Assembly (NCBI RefSeq): GCF_040110915.1
Contig: NZ_CP157793.1
Span: 1-64,000, forward strand
Direction: 5' to 3'
From: Stappia sp.
Lineage (GTDB): Bacteria > Pseudomonadota > Alphaproteobacteria > Rhizobiales > Stappiaceae
Length of the DNA: 64,000 bases
Part shown: positions 49,570 to 58,332 of the stretch, piece by piece
Layout of the letters: the number at the start of each line of letters is the position of its first letter
How positions within the stretch are numbered: the stretch's first letter is position 1
Notes under the pieces: generated by a model
What the model saw: only the letters and a program-made list of their open reading frames with translations
Databases searched by the model: none
What the model was told of the DNA's origin: nothing
Made by a program: the position numbers and the translations under genes

Positions 49570-50160
49570 TCAGCCTCCCGGTTTCTGCGTGGACCAGGGG
49601 AAGGGTTCGTTGCGGAACACCTGGGTGGCGACGAGCAGCCGGTCGCCGGAATCGAGATCCGCGTAATTGGTCTTCATCAGCGACGAGACCATCGGCCAGC
49701 GGTACATGGCGCGCACGATGACGATATCGCCGGCGCCGCCGTGGTCGTAGCCGGTGTCGTCGGTGACCTCGCCGTCCTCGATCAGCGGCTTGGCGGAAAA
49801 GCCGGAGAAGCTGTCGAGGGTCTCCACATCGATGATCAGCCGGTTCTCGCTGACGGGAAAGCCCGACATGTTGCGCAGGACCTGTTGCTTGAAGGCGCCG
49901 GCGTCGAAGCCGTTCTTGTGCGCCTGGCCGGTGCGGATCGTGCGCGCCGCATCCATCACGGCATTGTTGAGCACCTGGTCGGCGAACAGCGAGAGACCGA
50001 TCTCGATCAGGCCGAACAGCAGCAGAAAGAAGGGAATGGCCACGAAGCCGAATTCGATGGCGGTCGTGCCGGAGCGGTCGCGCAGGACCGCGCCAAAGCG
50101 TCGCCGGCGCCTGCGCCGGCGGTGCGTGCTGTCCGCGTCGCTGCTGCCCCGTGCCTGCAT
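49570..50160 (-). CDS. TadE/TadF-like pseudopilin
   Basis: A 196-residue pseudopilin with a run of eight arginines near the N terminus, followed by DRSGTTAIEFGFVAIPFF, a TadE-type site for CpaA and membrane helix (about 29-52). The C-terminal domain is exported. It sits in a three-gene minus-strand cluster (CpaC N-domain protein, this gene, second TadE-like gene). The polyarginine tract is coded by mixed CGC/CGG codons (50094-50127), so it is not a simple slipped repeat. Confidence 0.85.
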   Translation of the reverse strand: MQARGSSDADSTHRRRRRRRRFGAVLRDRSGTTAIEFGFVAIPFFLLLFGLIEIGLSLFADQVLNNAVMDAARTIRTGQAHKNGFDAGAFKQQVLRNMSGFPVSENRLIIDVETLDSFSGFSAKPLIEDGEVTDDTGYDHGGAGDIVIVRAMYRWPMVSSLMKTNYADLDSGDRLLVATQVFRNEPFPWSTQKPGG

Positions 50161-50208
50161 GGTGTCTCGTGTCCCGTCCTCAGCCCGCCGAGCGATGCGG
50201 CCGCCCGC

Positions 50209-50709
50209 TTACTGGCCGATCCCGGCGGCCCGCTCGGACATCTGCGTGCGGGCCTGGGACTGCTTGGAGGTAAGGTCGAACCTGGCTTCGGCGTCGCCCA
50301 CGCGCAGCACGGGCTCGCACAGCGGCGCACAGGAATAGGAGGTGCGCGCGGTGTTGCGATGCACGGTGACGAGATCGGACTCCGGTGCCGTCACGGTGAT
50401 CACCTCGTCGATGATCGGTTCGCCCTCGGCGTCGAGGATGACCAGATTGGTGGTGCCAAAGAGCTTGCCGGTCACCACCACCGTCATGCGGTCGTACATG
50501 GTGACGTCGGCAATCGCCGGGTTGCCCACGATCACCGTGTCGGCCGGCGCGTCGATGCGGAACACCTTGGCGCGATCGGTCATGACGTGAACCGCCGCCT
50601 GCTCGGCCTGCGCGGAAATCGCGCCCCCGCCAAGGCTCCCACCAAGGCTGACGCCGAGCGCGAGTGCACCTAAGAGGACGAGCCGCGAAATCGGGGAACA
50701 GGACGCCAT
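50209..50709 (-). CDS. exported pilus-assembly protein, CpaC N-terminal domain only
   Basis: A 166-residue exported protein with a Gly/Ala-rich signal peptide (about 34 residues). Its core matches the N-terminal domain of CpaC secretins: it has VGNPAIADV where CpaC of this window has VSNPEIADA, in the same context. The secretin pore domain is missing. Such stand-alone N-domain proteins occur beside Tad genes, with unproven function; it may bind the secretin ring. It contains a Cys pair (SCAPLC) that could form a disulfide. Divergent from flp, it shares the region with CtrA-like sites. Confidence 0.78.
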   Translation of the reverse strand: MASCSPISRLVLLGALALGVSLGGSLGGGAISAQAEQAAVHVMTDRAKVFRIDAPADTVIVGNPAIADVTMYDRMTVVVTGKLFGTTNLVILDAEGEPIIDEVITVTAPESDLVTVHRNTARTSYSCAPLCEPVLRVGDAEARFDLTSKQSQARTQMSERAAGIGQ

Positions 50710-50931
50710 CTGGATCGTCTCCTTCGAAGAAAACCTACCCGAAGGTGAAGGAGATTGGTGAAGGAACCGCTAACGCCCGCATCGAGCCTGCCGCAATCCG
50801 CGAACAGCGTTAATGGTGCGGGCCTCCCCTTCGCCGCCGGCTCGCGCGGCAAGGCGGCAGACGGCGGCGACGCATGCCTCGCCGGTCTTTTCGAGGATCG
50901 TTAAAATCGAGGGTAAAATGGCGAGAAAGTA

Positions 50932-50939
50932 TTAACCAT
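50932..50939 (+). promoter_or_regulatory. CtrA-like octamer upstream of flp
   Basis: TTAACCAT matches the 8-base CtrA site described in alphaproteobacteria. It lies 160 bases before the flp start. The same octamer precedes cpaB (52194-52201); I found no other exact copy by eye. Confidence 0.6.
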
Positions 50940-50980
50940 GGAACCTTGCGGCTGATATTCCCTTGGCCCGCCTTCGAAAT

Positions 50981-51012
50981 TTAACCTTGTAGCAAGGTGT
51001 GGTTCCTATAGT
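50981..51012 (+). promoter_or_regulatory. candidate flp promoter with TTAACC and ACCTTG palindrome
   Basis: TTAACC (50981-50986) lies at about the -35 position relative to a TATAGT box (51007-51012), as in CtrA-activated promoters. ACCTTG-TAG-CAAGGT (50984-50998) is a perfect inverted repeat that overlaps this site; a further ACCTTG copy lies at 50943-50948. The promoter is inferred. Confidence 0.5.
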
Positions 51013-51098
51013 GGCAACATCTTCGAACGGCCAAGCAAATGCAAAACAATGGCCGACGAGGTGGTGCTGTCAAAACAAGTGGAAGTAAGGAGCCAACC

Positions 51099-51287
51099 AT
51101 GAAGAATCTCTTTGCGCGTTTCGCGGAAGACGAATCCGGTGCGACCGCCATCGAATACGGCCTGATCGCCGGCCTGATCTCGATCGGCATCATCACCGCC
51201 GTGACGGCGGCTGGCGACTCGATCGCCGGCATCTTCGGCCAGGTCCGCGATGCGCTGGCGGGCGTTTCCGTCGACACGGGTAGCTAA
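51099..51287 (+). CDS. flp: Flp-type pilin (type IVb)
   Basis: The major pilin of the Tad pilus, a 62-residue pre-protein. The leader ends at G14 and the mature protein begins ATAIEYGLIAG, with the family's E19-Y20 pair at +5/+6 and a hydrophobic helix to about residue 38. AAGGAG (51087-51092) lies six bases before the ATG. It stands alone between a CtrA-like region and a terminator-like hairpin, which suits a highly expressed pilin. Confidence 0.95.
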   Translation: MKNLFARFAEDESGATAIEYGLIAGLISIGIITAVTAAGDSIAGIFGQVRDALAGVSVDTGS

Positions 51288-51356
51288 GCCCGGTGCCAAT
51301 CCGGGGCGGGACGACGAGGCGCGAGATCGCGAACCGCGTCCGCCCCGGTGCACTTG

Positions 51357-51388
51357 AACGGGCGGCCTTGCGCCGCCCGTTTGCGTTT
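51357..51388 (+). terminator. terminator or attenuator after flp
   Basis: AACGGGCGGC (51357-51366) pairs perfectly with GCCGCCCGTT (51372-51381) over a 5-nt loop, followed by TGCGTTT. A larger imperfect stem (51301-51312 with 51337-51348) precedes it. Together they would make a short abundant flp mRNA, with limited read-through into cpaA. Confidence 0.75.
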
Positions 51389-51477
51389 CCAGCCGGGATC
51401 CCTTGGCCCGTCCCTCGTGTCGATGAGCGGGTGACGAGGGACACCGGACGTCCGCGCCGGGAAAGAGGTCAAGGACA

Positions 51478-51984
51478 ATGCTCGACGCCGCCCTTCTCGT
51501 GATCTTTCCGTGCCTTCTGGCCTTCGCCGGAACGTCGGACCTGTTCACGATGACGATCCCCAACCGCGTGTCGCTGTTGCTGATCGCGGGCTTCGCGGTG
51601 CTCGCGCCCTTCGTCGGGCTAGGGCTCGTCGAGATCGGGTTTCACCTCGCGGCGGCCGGACTCGCGCTCGCCGTCTGCATGACCTTCTTCGCGCTGGGCT
51701 GGATGGGCGGCGGCGACGCCAAGATCCTGACCTGCGTGGCCCTGTGGTTCGGCTGGTCGCCGGAGCTGGTGGCGTTTCTCGCGCTCGCGGGGATCTATGG
51801 CGCTGTCCTGACCATCGGCATCGTGATGTTCCGCGTGATGCCGGTGTTGCCGACCCCGCTCGGTCGGGCCGAATGGGTGATGCGGCTGCACGACCGGACG
51901 TCCGGCGTGCCCTATGGCATAGCGCTGTCGATCGCCGCGCTCCAGGTCTATCCGCAGACCGTGTGGTTCCAGGCGCTTGCCTGA
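51478..51984 (+). CDS. cpaA: prepilin peptidase CpaA/TadV
   Basis: A membrane aspartic peptidase of the A24 family, 168 residues with about five membrane helices. The two catalytic aspartates are D21 (SDLFTMTIPNR) and D80 (GGGDAK). It would remove the leader of Flp and of the TadE-like proteins encoded nearby. The N-methylation domain of classical PilD is absent, as expected for the CpaA type. It starts 190 bases after flp. Confidence 0.93.
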   Translation: MLDAALLVIFPCLLAFAGTSDLFTMTIPNRVSLLLIAGFAVLAPFVGLGLVEIGFHLAAAGLALAVCMTFFALGWMGGGDAKILTCVALWFGWSPELVAFLALAGIYGAVLTIGIVMFRVMPVLPTPLGRAEWVMRLHDRTSGVPYGIALSIAALQVYPQTVWFQALA

Positions 51985-52292
51985 CGAACGTCATCGCCTG
52001 AAGACGACCCTCGATACAGCAACGGCCGCGATCCGCATTTCCGGTGGCCGTTCCGGTCGTGCGCCAGGTCGTGACGGCCCGTTGTTCCGCCGTACCCGTT
52101 GCCAAAAAGATTAACGAAATGCAAACGCGCGATGCGTCAAGCATCACTTTGCGATTTGTTTAACGTAGCTTCATCAAGATTGCTCATATCTGATTAACCA
52201 TGTCTTGACCATTTGCCTGTCACTGTACCGTCAGAACGATCCCGGGTCCGTGAGTCCCGCAGGGTCCCCCTCGGTTGTGCAGGTAGCTTGTC
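51985..52292. other. cpaA-cpaB intergenic region, AT-rich, TTAAC sites
   Basis: No gene seen. TTAAC occurs three times in the same orientation: at 52111-52115, 52160-52164 and 52194-52198, the last within the CtrA-like octamer. TTGACC (52205-52210) is a possible -35 box; no good -10 box was found. Confidence 0.55.
52194..52201 (+). promoter_or_regulatory. CtrA-like octamer upstream of cpaB
   Basis: TTAACCAT again matches the CtrA octamer, three bases before a possible -35 box (TTGACC at 52205-52210) and about 90 bases before the cpaB start. This suggests the secretion-machine genes and the pilin are under the same cell-cycle regulator. Confidence 0.6.
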
Positions 52293-53069
52293 ATGAAACT
52301 CGCTCGATTGGCCATTCTCGGTGTGTCGCTTGCGGCCGGTCTGCTGGTCGCGCGCATGGCGATGGCGCCCGCTCCGGAACCGACGGGCGCACCGGTCGTC
52401 GTCCAGGAGACCACCGAGAAGGAAGAGGTGCTGGTCGCCGCAGTCGACATTCCGCTCGGCGCACAGGTGTCCGACGGCGATCTGCAATGGACCGAATGGC
52501 CGCGCGAACTCGCGCCGACAAACGCGATCATGCGCTCCATGCGGCCGGACGCGATCGGTGAGATCGCGGGGCGCATCGCCCGGGCGCCGGTCTACGCGGG
52601 CGAACCGCTGCGCGAGGAGCGGCTGATCGCCAGCGACCGCGGCTTCATGTCGTCGATCCTGCCGAAGGGCAAGCGCGCCATCGCGGTCTCCGTCGAGGCG
52701 TTGACCGCCGCCGGCGGCTTCATCCTACCGGGCGACAAGGTGGACGTGATCCTCACCAGCCAGGGCGCCCAGCGCAGCGGCAACAGCTTCACCAGCGAGA
52801 CCATCCTGCAGAACGTGCGCGTGCTGGCCATCGACACGACGACCGCCGGCGAACAGGACGAGAAGGCGCTGCCGCCGGGACAGACGGCGACACTGGAGCT
52901 GACGCCCGCACAGGCGGAAGTGGTCGCCCAGGCCTCGCAGCTCGGCACGATCTCGCTGGTGCTGCGCTCGGTGCAGGATTCGGCGGACGACGCCGCGCCG
53001 GACATGATCGGCGGCGGCGTGAACTTCGTGAAGTTCGGCGTGACCGGCCAGATGCAGACACAGCGATGA
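52293..53069 (+). CDS. cpaB: Flp pilus assembly protein CpaB/RcpC
   Basis: A 258-residue periplasmic protein with one N-terminal membrane helix or signal, a SAF domain (about 45-110, EVLVAAVDIPLGAQV) and a CpaB/RcpC C-terminal region. The segment DKVDVILTS is typical. It is thought to support the secretin and pilus in the periplasm. It is the first gene of the tightly packed cpaBCDEF-tadBC operon. Confidence 0.92.
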   Translation: MKLARLAILGVSLAAGLLVARMAMAPAPEPTGAPVVVQETTEKEEVLVAAVDIPLGAQVSDGDLQWTEWPRELAPTNAIMRSMRPDAIGEIAGRIARAPVYAGEPLREERLIASDRGFMSSILPKGKRAIAVSVEALTAAGGFILPGDKVDVILTSQGAQRSGNSFTSETILQNVRVLAIDTTTAGEQDEKALPPGQTATLELTPAQAEVVAQASQLGTISLVLRSVQDSADDAAPDMIGGGVNFVKFGVTGQMQTQR

Positions 53070-53107
53070 GCGGGGCGGGGACGGTCATGGCGTCAAGGAG
53101 AACTGGA

Positions 53108-54547
53108 ATGGCGGGACAACGTTTCCTCGGCATCGGCCTTGCGGTCGCGCTGGCGATTGGCGCCCTCGCCCTGCCGCAGGCGGCGAGCGCGGACAGCTAT
53201 CCGAAGTCCGTGACCATTCAGGCGGGCGAACGCGTGTCGGGACGCGTGCTCAAGGTGGGCATGGGCCGGTCGGTCGTGATCAACCTCGGCGAGGAGGTCA
53301 GCGACATCATCGTCTCCAACCCGGAGATCGCCGATGCGGTGGTGCGCAGTTCTCGGCGGGTCTTCGTGTTCGGCAACAAGGCGGGGCAGGCGAGCCTGTT
53401 CCTGTTCGGGCGCGGCGGGCAGCAGATCGCGAGCTTCGATCTGGCGGTCGAAACCGACACCACCGACCTGAACGCGATGATCGCCCGCGCCATTCCCGGT
53501 GCCAGCATCCGCGCCGAATCCGTCAACGGAAACATGGTCCTGAGCGGCACGGCCTCGAGCGCCGGCGACGCGCAGCGCGCCGCCGATCTCGCCGAGCGCT
53601 TCTCGCGCAAGGAGGGCGATGCCCTGCCGGTGCTCAACATGATCTCGGTGACCGGCAAGGACCAGGTGCATCTGAAGGTCACGGTCGCGGAGGTCGAGCG
53701 CTCGATCATCAAGCAGCTCGGCGTCAATCTCGCCGGCAACGTCGGCCTCGGCAATTACAACATCGGCTTCAACAATCAGCCGTCCTACACGGTGAACTCC
53801 AACGTGGTCGGCCGCTCGGCCGCGGGGTTCTTCGATCCGACCAGCCCGAACACCACCTCGGGCTTCGTGGCCGGCGGCACGCAGCTCAAGGCGAACATCG
53901 AGGCGCTGCAGCGCGACGGCGTGATCCGCACGCTCGCCGAGCCGACGCTGACCGCGATCTCGGGCGAGAACGCGAGCTTCCTCGCCGGCGGCGAGTTTCC
54001 GATCCCCATCGCCCAGGACGACAACAAGGTCACCGTCGAGTTCAAGAAGTTCGGTGTCGGCCTCGACTTCACGCCGGTGGTGATGAGCGGCAACAACATC
54101 TCGCTGCGCGTCAAGACCGAGGTCAGCGAGATCACCCAGGAGGGCGCGGTGTCGCTCGGCGCGCTGACGATCCCGGCGCTCAAGGTGCGCCGCGCCGAAT
54201 CGACCGTCGAACTGCCCTCGGGCGGAACGCTGGTGATGGCCGGCCTCCTGAAGGAATCCTACAAGCAGGATCTCAACGGCGTGCCCGGCCTGATGCAGGT
54301 GCCGATCCTCGGCGCGCTGTTCAAGAGCCGCGACTTCCTGCGCCAGGAGACCGAACTCGTGGTCTTCGTCACGCCCTATACCGTGCGCCCCGTGGCGCGC
54401 AGCGAACTGGTCGCGCCGACGAAGAACCTGGCGCCGGCCAGCGACGGCGACACGATTTTCCTGAACCGTCTGAACCGGGTCTACAACGTGTCGGGCGGCG
54501 GCGCCGCGGGCACCTTCCACGGCCAGGTCGGATACATCTACGAATGA
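53108..54547 (+). CDS. cpaC: outer-membrane secretin CpaC/RcpA
   Basis: The outer-membrane channel of the Tad pilus, 479 residues. A signal peptide (about 1-28) is followed by the pilus N-terminal domain (VSNPEIADA), a BON-like region (about 120-180) and the secretin domain (about 240-430) with LAEPTLTAISGENASFLAGGE and the VELPSGGTLVMAGLL end. The start at 53108 has AAGGAG seven bases upstream and is preferred over the ATG at 53066, which would overlap cpaB but adds 14 residues ahead of the signal. Confidence 0.94.
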   Translation: MAGQRFLGIGLAVALAIGALALPQAASADSYPKSVTIQAGERVSGRVLKVGMGRSVVINLGEEVSDIIVSNPEIADAVVRSSRRVFVFGNKAGQASLFLFGRGGQQIASFDLAVETDTTDLNAMIARAIPGASIRAESVNGNMVLSGTASSAGDAQRAADLAERFSRKEGDALPVLNMISVTGKDQVHLKVTVAEVERSIIKQLGVNLAGNVGLGNYNIGFNNQPSYTVNSNVVGRSAAGFFDPTSPNTTSGFVAGGTQLKANIEALQRDGVIRTLAEPTLTAISGENASFLAGGEFPIPIAQDDNKVTVEFKKFGVGLDFTPVVMSGNNISLRVKTEVSEITQEGAVSLGALTIPALKVRRAESTVELPSGGTLVMAGLLKESYKQDLNGVPGLMQVPILGALFKSRDFLRQETELVVFVTPYTVRPVARSELVAPTKNLAPASDGDTIFLNRLNRVYNVSGGGAAGTFHGQVGYIYE

Positions 54548-55323
54548 GGACCGCTGTCATGCCCGCACGCACCGCACAACGCCGCGCGTCCGTCGTCCGC
54601 ACCGGGCGGGGCGTCGTGCCCGGCCTCGTGGTCCTGACGGCGCTGCTGCTCGCCGGCTGCCAGTCGCCGACGTCGAGCACGGCGACCATCGCGGCCAACG
54701 ATCACCGCCTGCGCCATCCGATCATCGTCGGCGAAGGCACCAAGACGCTGGATCTGCCGATCGGCAGCGGCACGCGCAAGCTGTCGCCGCAGCTGTCGGC
54801 GGTGATCACCGGCTTCGCGCAGGACGCCAGGGCGCGCGGCGGCGGCGCGGTGGAGATCGTCGCCCCGTCGGGCTCGCGCAACGAAGCGGCCGTGCATGCG
54901 GTGCTGCCCGAAATCCGCCAGGCGGTGACCCGGGGCGGTGTGGCGTCCGGGCGGATCGTGACCCGCAGCTACCGGGTGAACGATGCCACGGTGGCGGCGC
55001 CGATCCGCCTTGCCTACACCGGTATTCAGGCCAAGGCGGGCCCCTGCGGTCGCTGGCCGGACGGGATCAATTTCACCGCGTCCGGAACCCGGCACGATCC
55101 CGAGCTCAACAATTCGCAGTATCACGAGTTCGGCTGCTCCACGCAGTCCAACCTCGCCGCGATGGTCGACAATCCGACCGACCTGCTGACGCCGCGCGCC
55201 GCCGCCTCCGGCGACCGGAACCGGCGCGCAACCGTCTTCGAGAAGTATCGCGCCGGCGAGCAGACCGCCGGGGAATACAAGGAAGGCGACGGCGCGCAGG
55301 TGTCCGACGCGGCCGGAAGCTGA
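54544..55323 (+). CDS. cpaD: pilus assembly lipoprotein CpaD
   Basis: A 259-residue lipoprotein; the lipobox LLAGC places the lipidated cysteine at C39. The CpaD domain is recognised by RHPIIVGEG-type text after the N terminus, GIQAKAGPCGRWPD and FGCSTQSNLAAMVDNPTDL. It is thought to act with the secretin at the outer membrane. It overlaps cpaC by four bases (ATGA). Confidence 0.93.
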   Translation: MRTAVMPARTAQRRASVVRTGRGVVPGLVVLTALLLAGCQSPTSSTATIAANDHRLRHPIIVGEGTKTLDLPIGSGTRKLSPQLSAVITGFAQDARARGGGAVEIVAPSGSRNEAAVHAVLPEIRQAVTRGGVASGRIVTRSYRVNDATVAAPIRLAYTGIQAKAGPCGRWPDGINFTASGTRHDPELNNSQYHEFGCSTQSNLAAMVDNPTDLLTPRAAASGDRNRRATVFEKYRAGEQTAGEYKEGDGAQVSDAAGS

Positions 55324-55343
55324 GGCCTGAGGGAGCAGGTGGC

Positions 55344-56657
55344 ATGAACAGTCTCGCATTCGAGGACATGGCCGAGGAGACCCGGCGCGCGGTGGACGAG
55401 GCGGACCGCTTCGAGGAGCTGTCGCCGGCGGTGCCGGCCGACGCGGTCGATCTCAAGCCGGTGCCGCGCATCGCGATCCAGGCCTTTTGCGAAAGCGACG
55501 GGGTCGCGGACACGGTCGAGACGGCCGCGCGCGACCGGCGCATGGCCAAGGCTCATGTGAAGGTGCACAAGGGCGGCGTGGCGGCGGCGATCGATTTCTA
55601 CGGCTCGGCGCCGACGCCCAATCTCATCGTGATCGAGAGCCTGTCCGATCCGGGCGGGCTTCTGGAGGGCCTGGAACGGCTCGCCGAAGTCTGCGACGCG
55701 GGCACCAAGGTGATCGTGATCGGTCATGTCAACGACGTGTCGCTCTATCGCGATCTGATCCAGCGCGGGGTCAGCGACTATCTGGTCGCCCCCATCGATC
55801 TGTTTCAGCTGATCGGCGCGATCGGCTCGCTCTACGTGAACCCCGACGCCGATCCGCTGGGGCGCACCATCGCCTTCGTCGGTGCCAAGGGCGGGGTGGG
55901 CGCCTCGACCGTGGCGCATAATGTCGCCTGGTCGATTGCGCGCACCTACGAGAGCGACGTGGTGCTCGCCGATCTCGACCTGGCCTTTGGCACGGCGGGG
56001 CTCGACTTCAACCAGGACCCGCTGCAGGGCGTCTATGAGGCGATTTCCTCGCCCGAACGCCTCGACGAGGTGATGCTCGACCGCCTGCTGTCGAAATGCG
56101 CCGAGCAGCTCAGTCTGCTGGCCGCGCCGGCCTCGCTGGAGCGCCCCTACGACCATTCGGAGAGCACCTTCGATTCGCTGGTGGAGCTGATGCGCCAGGG
56201 CGCGCCGGCGGTCATCCTCGACATTCCGCACGGCTGGTCGTCCTGGCACCGGCGCCTTCTGGCGTCCGCCGACGAGGTGGTGATCACGGCGGAGCCGGAT
56301 CTCGCCAACCTGCGCAACGCCAAGAACATGGTCGACACGCTGAAGCAGCTGCGGCCCAACGACGTGGCGCCGCGTCTGGTGCTCAACCGGGTCGGCGTGC
56401 CCAAGCGGCCGGAGATCAAGGCCGGCGAGTTCACCGACGCGCTCGGTCTCGACGCGGTCGCGGTGATCCCCTTCGATCCGCTGGTCTTCGGCACGGCGGC
56501 CAACAACGGGCAGATGATCGGCGAGCAGGACGAGCGCCATCCCAGCGCCGCGCTGTTCGAGCAGCTGTCGCAGGTGGTGACCGGCCGCGCCGAGATCCAG
56601 AAACCGAAGGGCCTGGATCTCGCAGGCTTGATGTCGCGGCTCCTGAAGAAAGGCTGA
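55344..56657 (+). CDS. cpaE: pilus assembly ATPase-like protein CpaE/TadZ
   Basis: A 437-residue protein of the MinD/ParA group that positions the pilus machine at the pole. An N-terminal receiver-like domain (about 45-165) precedes the ATPase domain (about 170-400). The deviant Walker A reads KGGVGAST (182-189): the signature lysine K182 is kept but the second lysine is replaced by Ala, the normal state for CpaE/TadZ. It begins 20 bases after cpaD. Confidence 0.94.
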   Translation: MNSLAFEDMAEETRRAVDEADRFEELSPAVPADAVDLKPVPRIAIQAFCESDGVADTVETAARDRRMAKAHVKVHKGGVAAAIDFYGSAPTPNLIVIESLSDPGGLLEGLERLAEVCDAGTKVIVIGHVNDVSLYRDLIQRGVSDYLVAPIDLFQLIGAIGSLYVNPDADPLGRTIAFVGAKGGVGASTVAHNVAWSIARTYESDVVLADLDLAFGTAGLDFNQDPLQGVYEAISSPERLDEVMLDRLLSKCAEQLSLLAAPASLERPYDHSESTFDSLVELMRQGAPAVILDIPHGWSSWHRRLLASADEVVITAEPDLANLRNAKNMVDTLKQLRPNDVAPRLVLNRVGVPKRPEIKAGEFTDALGLDAVAVIPFDPLVFGTAANNGQMIGEQDERHPSAALFEQLSQVVTGRAEIQKPKGLDLAGLMSRLLKKG

Positions 56658-56751
56658 CGCGGCCCGGCGCGGCCCGGCGGGCCGCGCAAACCGGTGCAGG
56701 ACGAACACGGCAACGGCGCAAGACGCACAAGGCAACTGAGTGTAGGTGACA

Positions 56752-58332
56752 ATGTTCGGTCGACGTGGCGCAAGCCCAGCAACGCCGGTTTCCCGCCCGA
56801 AGGCGCCCGTGGCTCCCGCGACGGAGTTCGAGCCGGCCCCGCGTCCGCAGGAGCCCGCTCCGCAGGCGCCGGCCTCTCAGGGTGCGGTGTCCCCCGGCGC
56901 GGTGTCCCCCGCCCCGGCCTCGCAGGATGCGGGCGAGCCGGCGGCCGCGCGTCCCGAGCCGGCGACCGTTTCCGCCTCTGAGTCCAAGCCGAGCGCGCCG
57001 GCCGCCGCCTCGGCGGGCGAACCGCGCAAGCCCCGGCGCTCCGACGATTACTACGAGACCAAGGCATCGATCTTCAACGCGCTGGTGGAAGCCATCGACC
57101 TGTCGATGCTCACAAGGCTGAGCCCGGAGGACGCGCGCGAGGAAATCCGCGACGTCGTCAACGACATCATCGCGCTGAAGAATGTCGTGATGTCGATTTC
57201 CGAGCAGGAAGACCTGCTGGAGGACATCTGCAACGACGTGCTCGGCTTCGGACCGCTCGAGCCGCTTCTGGCGCGCGACGACATCGCCGACATCATGGTG
57301 AACGGCGCGGACACGGTCTACATCGAGACGCAGGGGCGGATGGAGCAGACCGGCATCCGCTTCCGCGACAACAAGCAGCTGATGAACATCTGCCAGCGGA
57401 TCGTGAGCCAGGTCGGCCGCCGGGTCGATGAATCCAGCCCGATCTGCGACGCCCGCCTGATCGACGGCTCGCGCGTCAACGTGATCGCGCCGCCGCTGGC
57501 GATCGACGGGCCGACGCTCACCATCCGAAAGTTCAAGAAGGACAAGCTGACGCTCAAGCAGCTCGTCCAGTTCGGCTCGATCTCGCCGGAAGGGGCGACG
57601 GTGCTCGAGATCATCGGCCGCAGCCGCTGTAACGTGCTGATCTCGGGCGGCACGGGCTCGGGCAAGACGACACTGCTGAACTGCCTGACCGCCTATATCG
57701 ATTCCACCGAACGCATCATCACCTGCGAGGACGCCGCCGAACTGCAGCTCCAGCAGCCGCATGTGGTGCGTCTCGAGACCCGCCCGCCCAACCTGGAAGG
57801 CGAGGGCGAGGTGACCATGCGCGATCTGGTGAAGAACTGCCTGCGCATGCGGCCCGAGCGGATCATCGTCGGCGAGGTGCGCGGACCCGAGGCCTTCGAC
57901 CTTCTGCAGGCGATGAACACCGGCCACGACGGCTCGATGGGCACGCTGCACGCCAACTCGCCGCGCGAGGCCCTGTCGCGTCTGGAATCGATGATCACCA
58001 TGGGCGGCTTCTCGCTGCCCTCCAAGACGCTGCGGGAGATGATCGTCTCCTCCATCGACGTCATCGTGCAGGCGCAGCGTCTGCGCGACGGCTCGCGCCG
58101 CATCACCCATGTGTCGGAGGTGATGGGCATGGAAGGCGACGTGATCATCACCCAGGACGTGTTCCTCTACGACATCCTCGGCGAGGACGCGAACGGCCGT
58201 CTGATGGGCCGTCACCGCTCCACCGGCATCGGCCGTCCGAAGTTCTGGGACAAGGCCCGCTACTTCGGCGAGGAACAGCGCCTGGCCGCCGCCCTCGACG
58301 CCTCCGAAATGCGCGAGGGCGAACATGTCTGA
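56752..58332 (+). CDS. cpaF: pilus assembly ATPase CpaF/TadA
   Basis: The secretion ATPase that drives Flp pilus extension and retraction, 526 residues. The first 85 residues are a Pro/Ala-rich disordered extension. The N-terminal domain is followed by the RecA-like core with Walker A SGGTGSGKTT (298-307), the Asp box (CEDAAELQ), Walker B and the His box (HDGSMGTLHANS). The ATG at 56752 is preferred over a GTG at 56746. It is 94 bases after cpaE and overlaps tadB by eight bases. Confidence 0.94.
   Translation: MFGRRGASPATPVSRPKAPVAPATEFEPAPRPQEPAPQAPASQGAVSPGAVSPAPASQDAGEPAAARPEPATVSASESKPSAPAAASAGEPRKPRRSDDYYETKASIFNALVEAIDLSMLTRLSPEDAREEIRDVVNDIIALKNVVMSISEQEDLLEDICNDVLGFGPLEPLLARDDIADIMVNGADTVYIETQGRMEQTGIRFRDNKQLMNICQRIVSQVGRRVDESSPICDARLIDGSRVNVIAPPLAIDGPTLTIRKFKKDKLTLKQLVQFGSISPEGATVLEIIGRSRCNVLISGGTGSGKTTLLNCLTAYIDSTERIITCEDAAELQLQQPHVVRLETRPPNLEGEGEVTMRDLVKNCLRMRPERIIVGEVRGPEAFDLLQAMNTGHDGSMGTLHANSPREALSRLESMITMGGFSLPSKTLREMIVSSIDVIVQAQRLRDGSRRITHVSEVMGMEGDVIITQDVFLYDILGEDANGRLMGRHRSTGIGRPKFWDKARYFGEEQRLAAALDASEMREGEHV

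Larger units (their letters stand above)
50710..51098. other. divergent regulatory region before flp
   Basis: No gene seen in 389 bases. The right half is AT-rich and contains the CtrA-like octamer at 50932-50939 and the promoter-like cluster at 50981-51012. The left half has no clear signal. Confidence 0.6.

Noticed and set aside
53066..53107. Start of cpaC at 53066
   Set aside because: It would overlap cpaB, but the AAGGAG site and signal peptide place the start at 53108.
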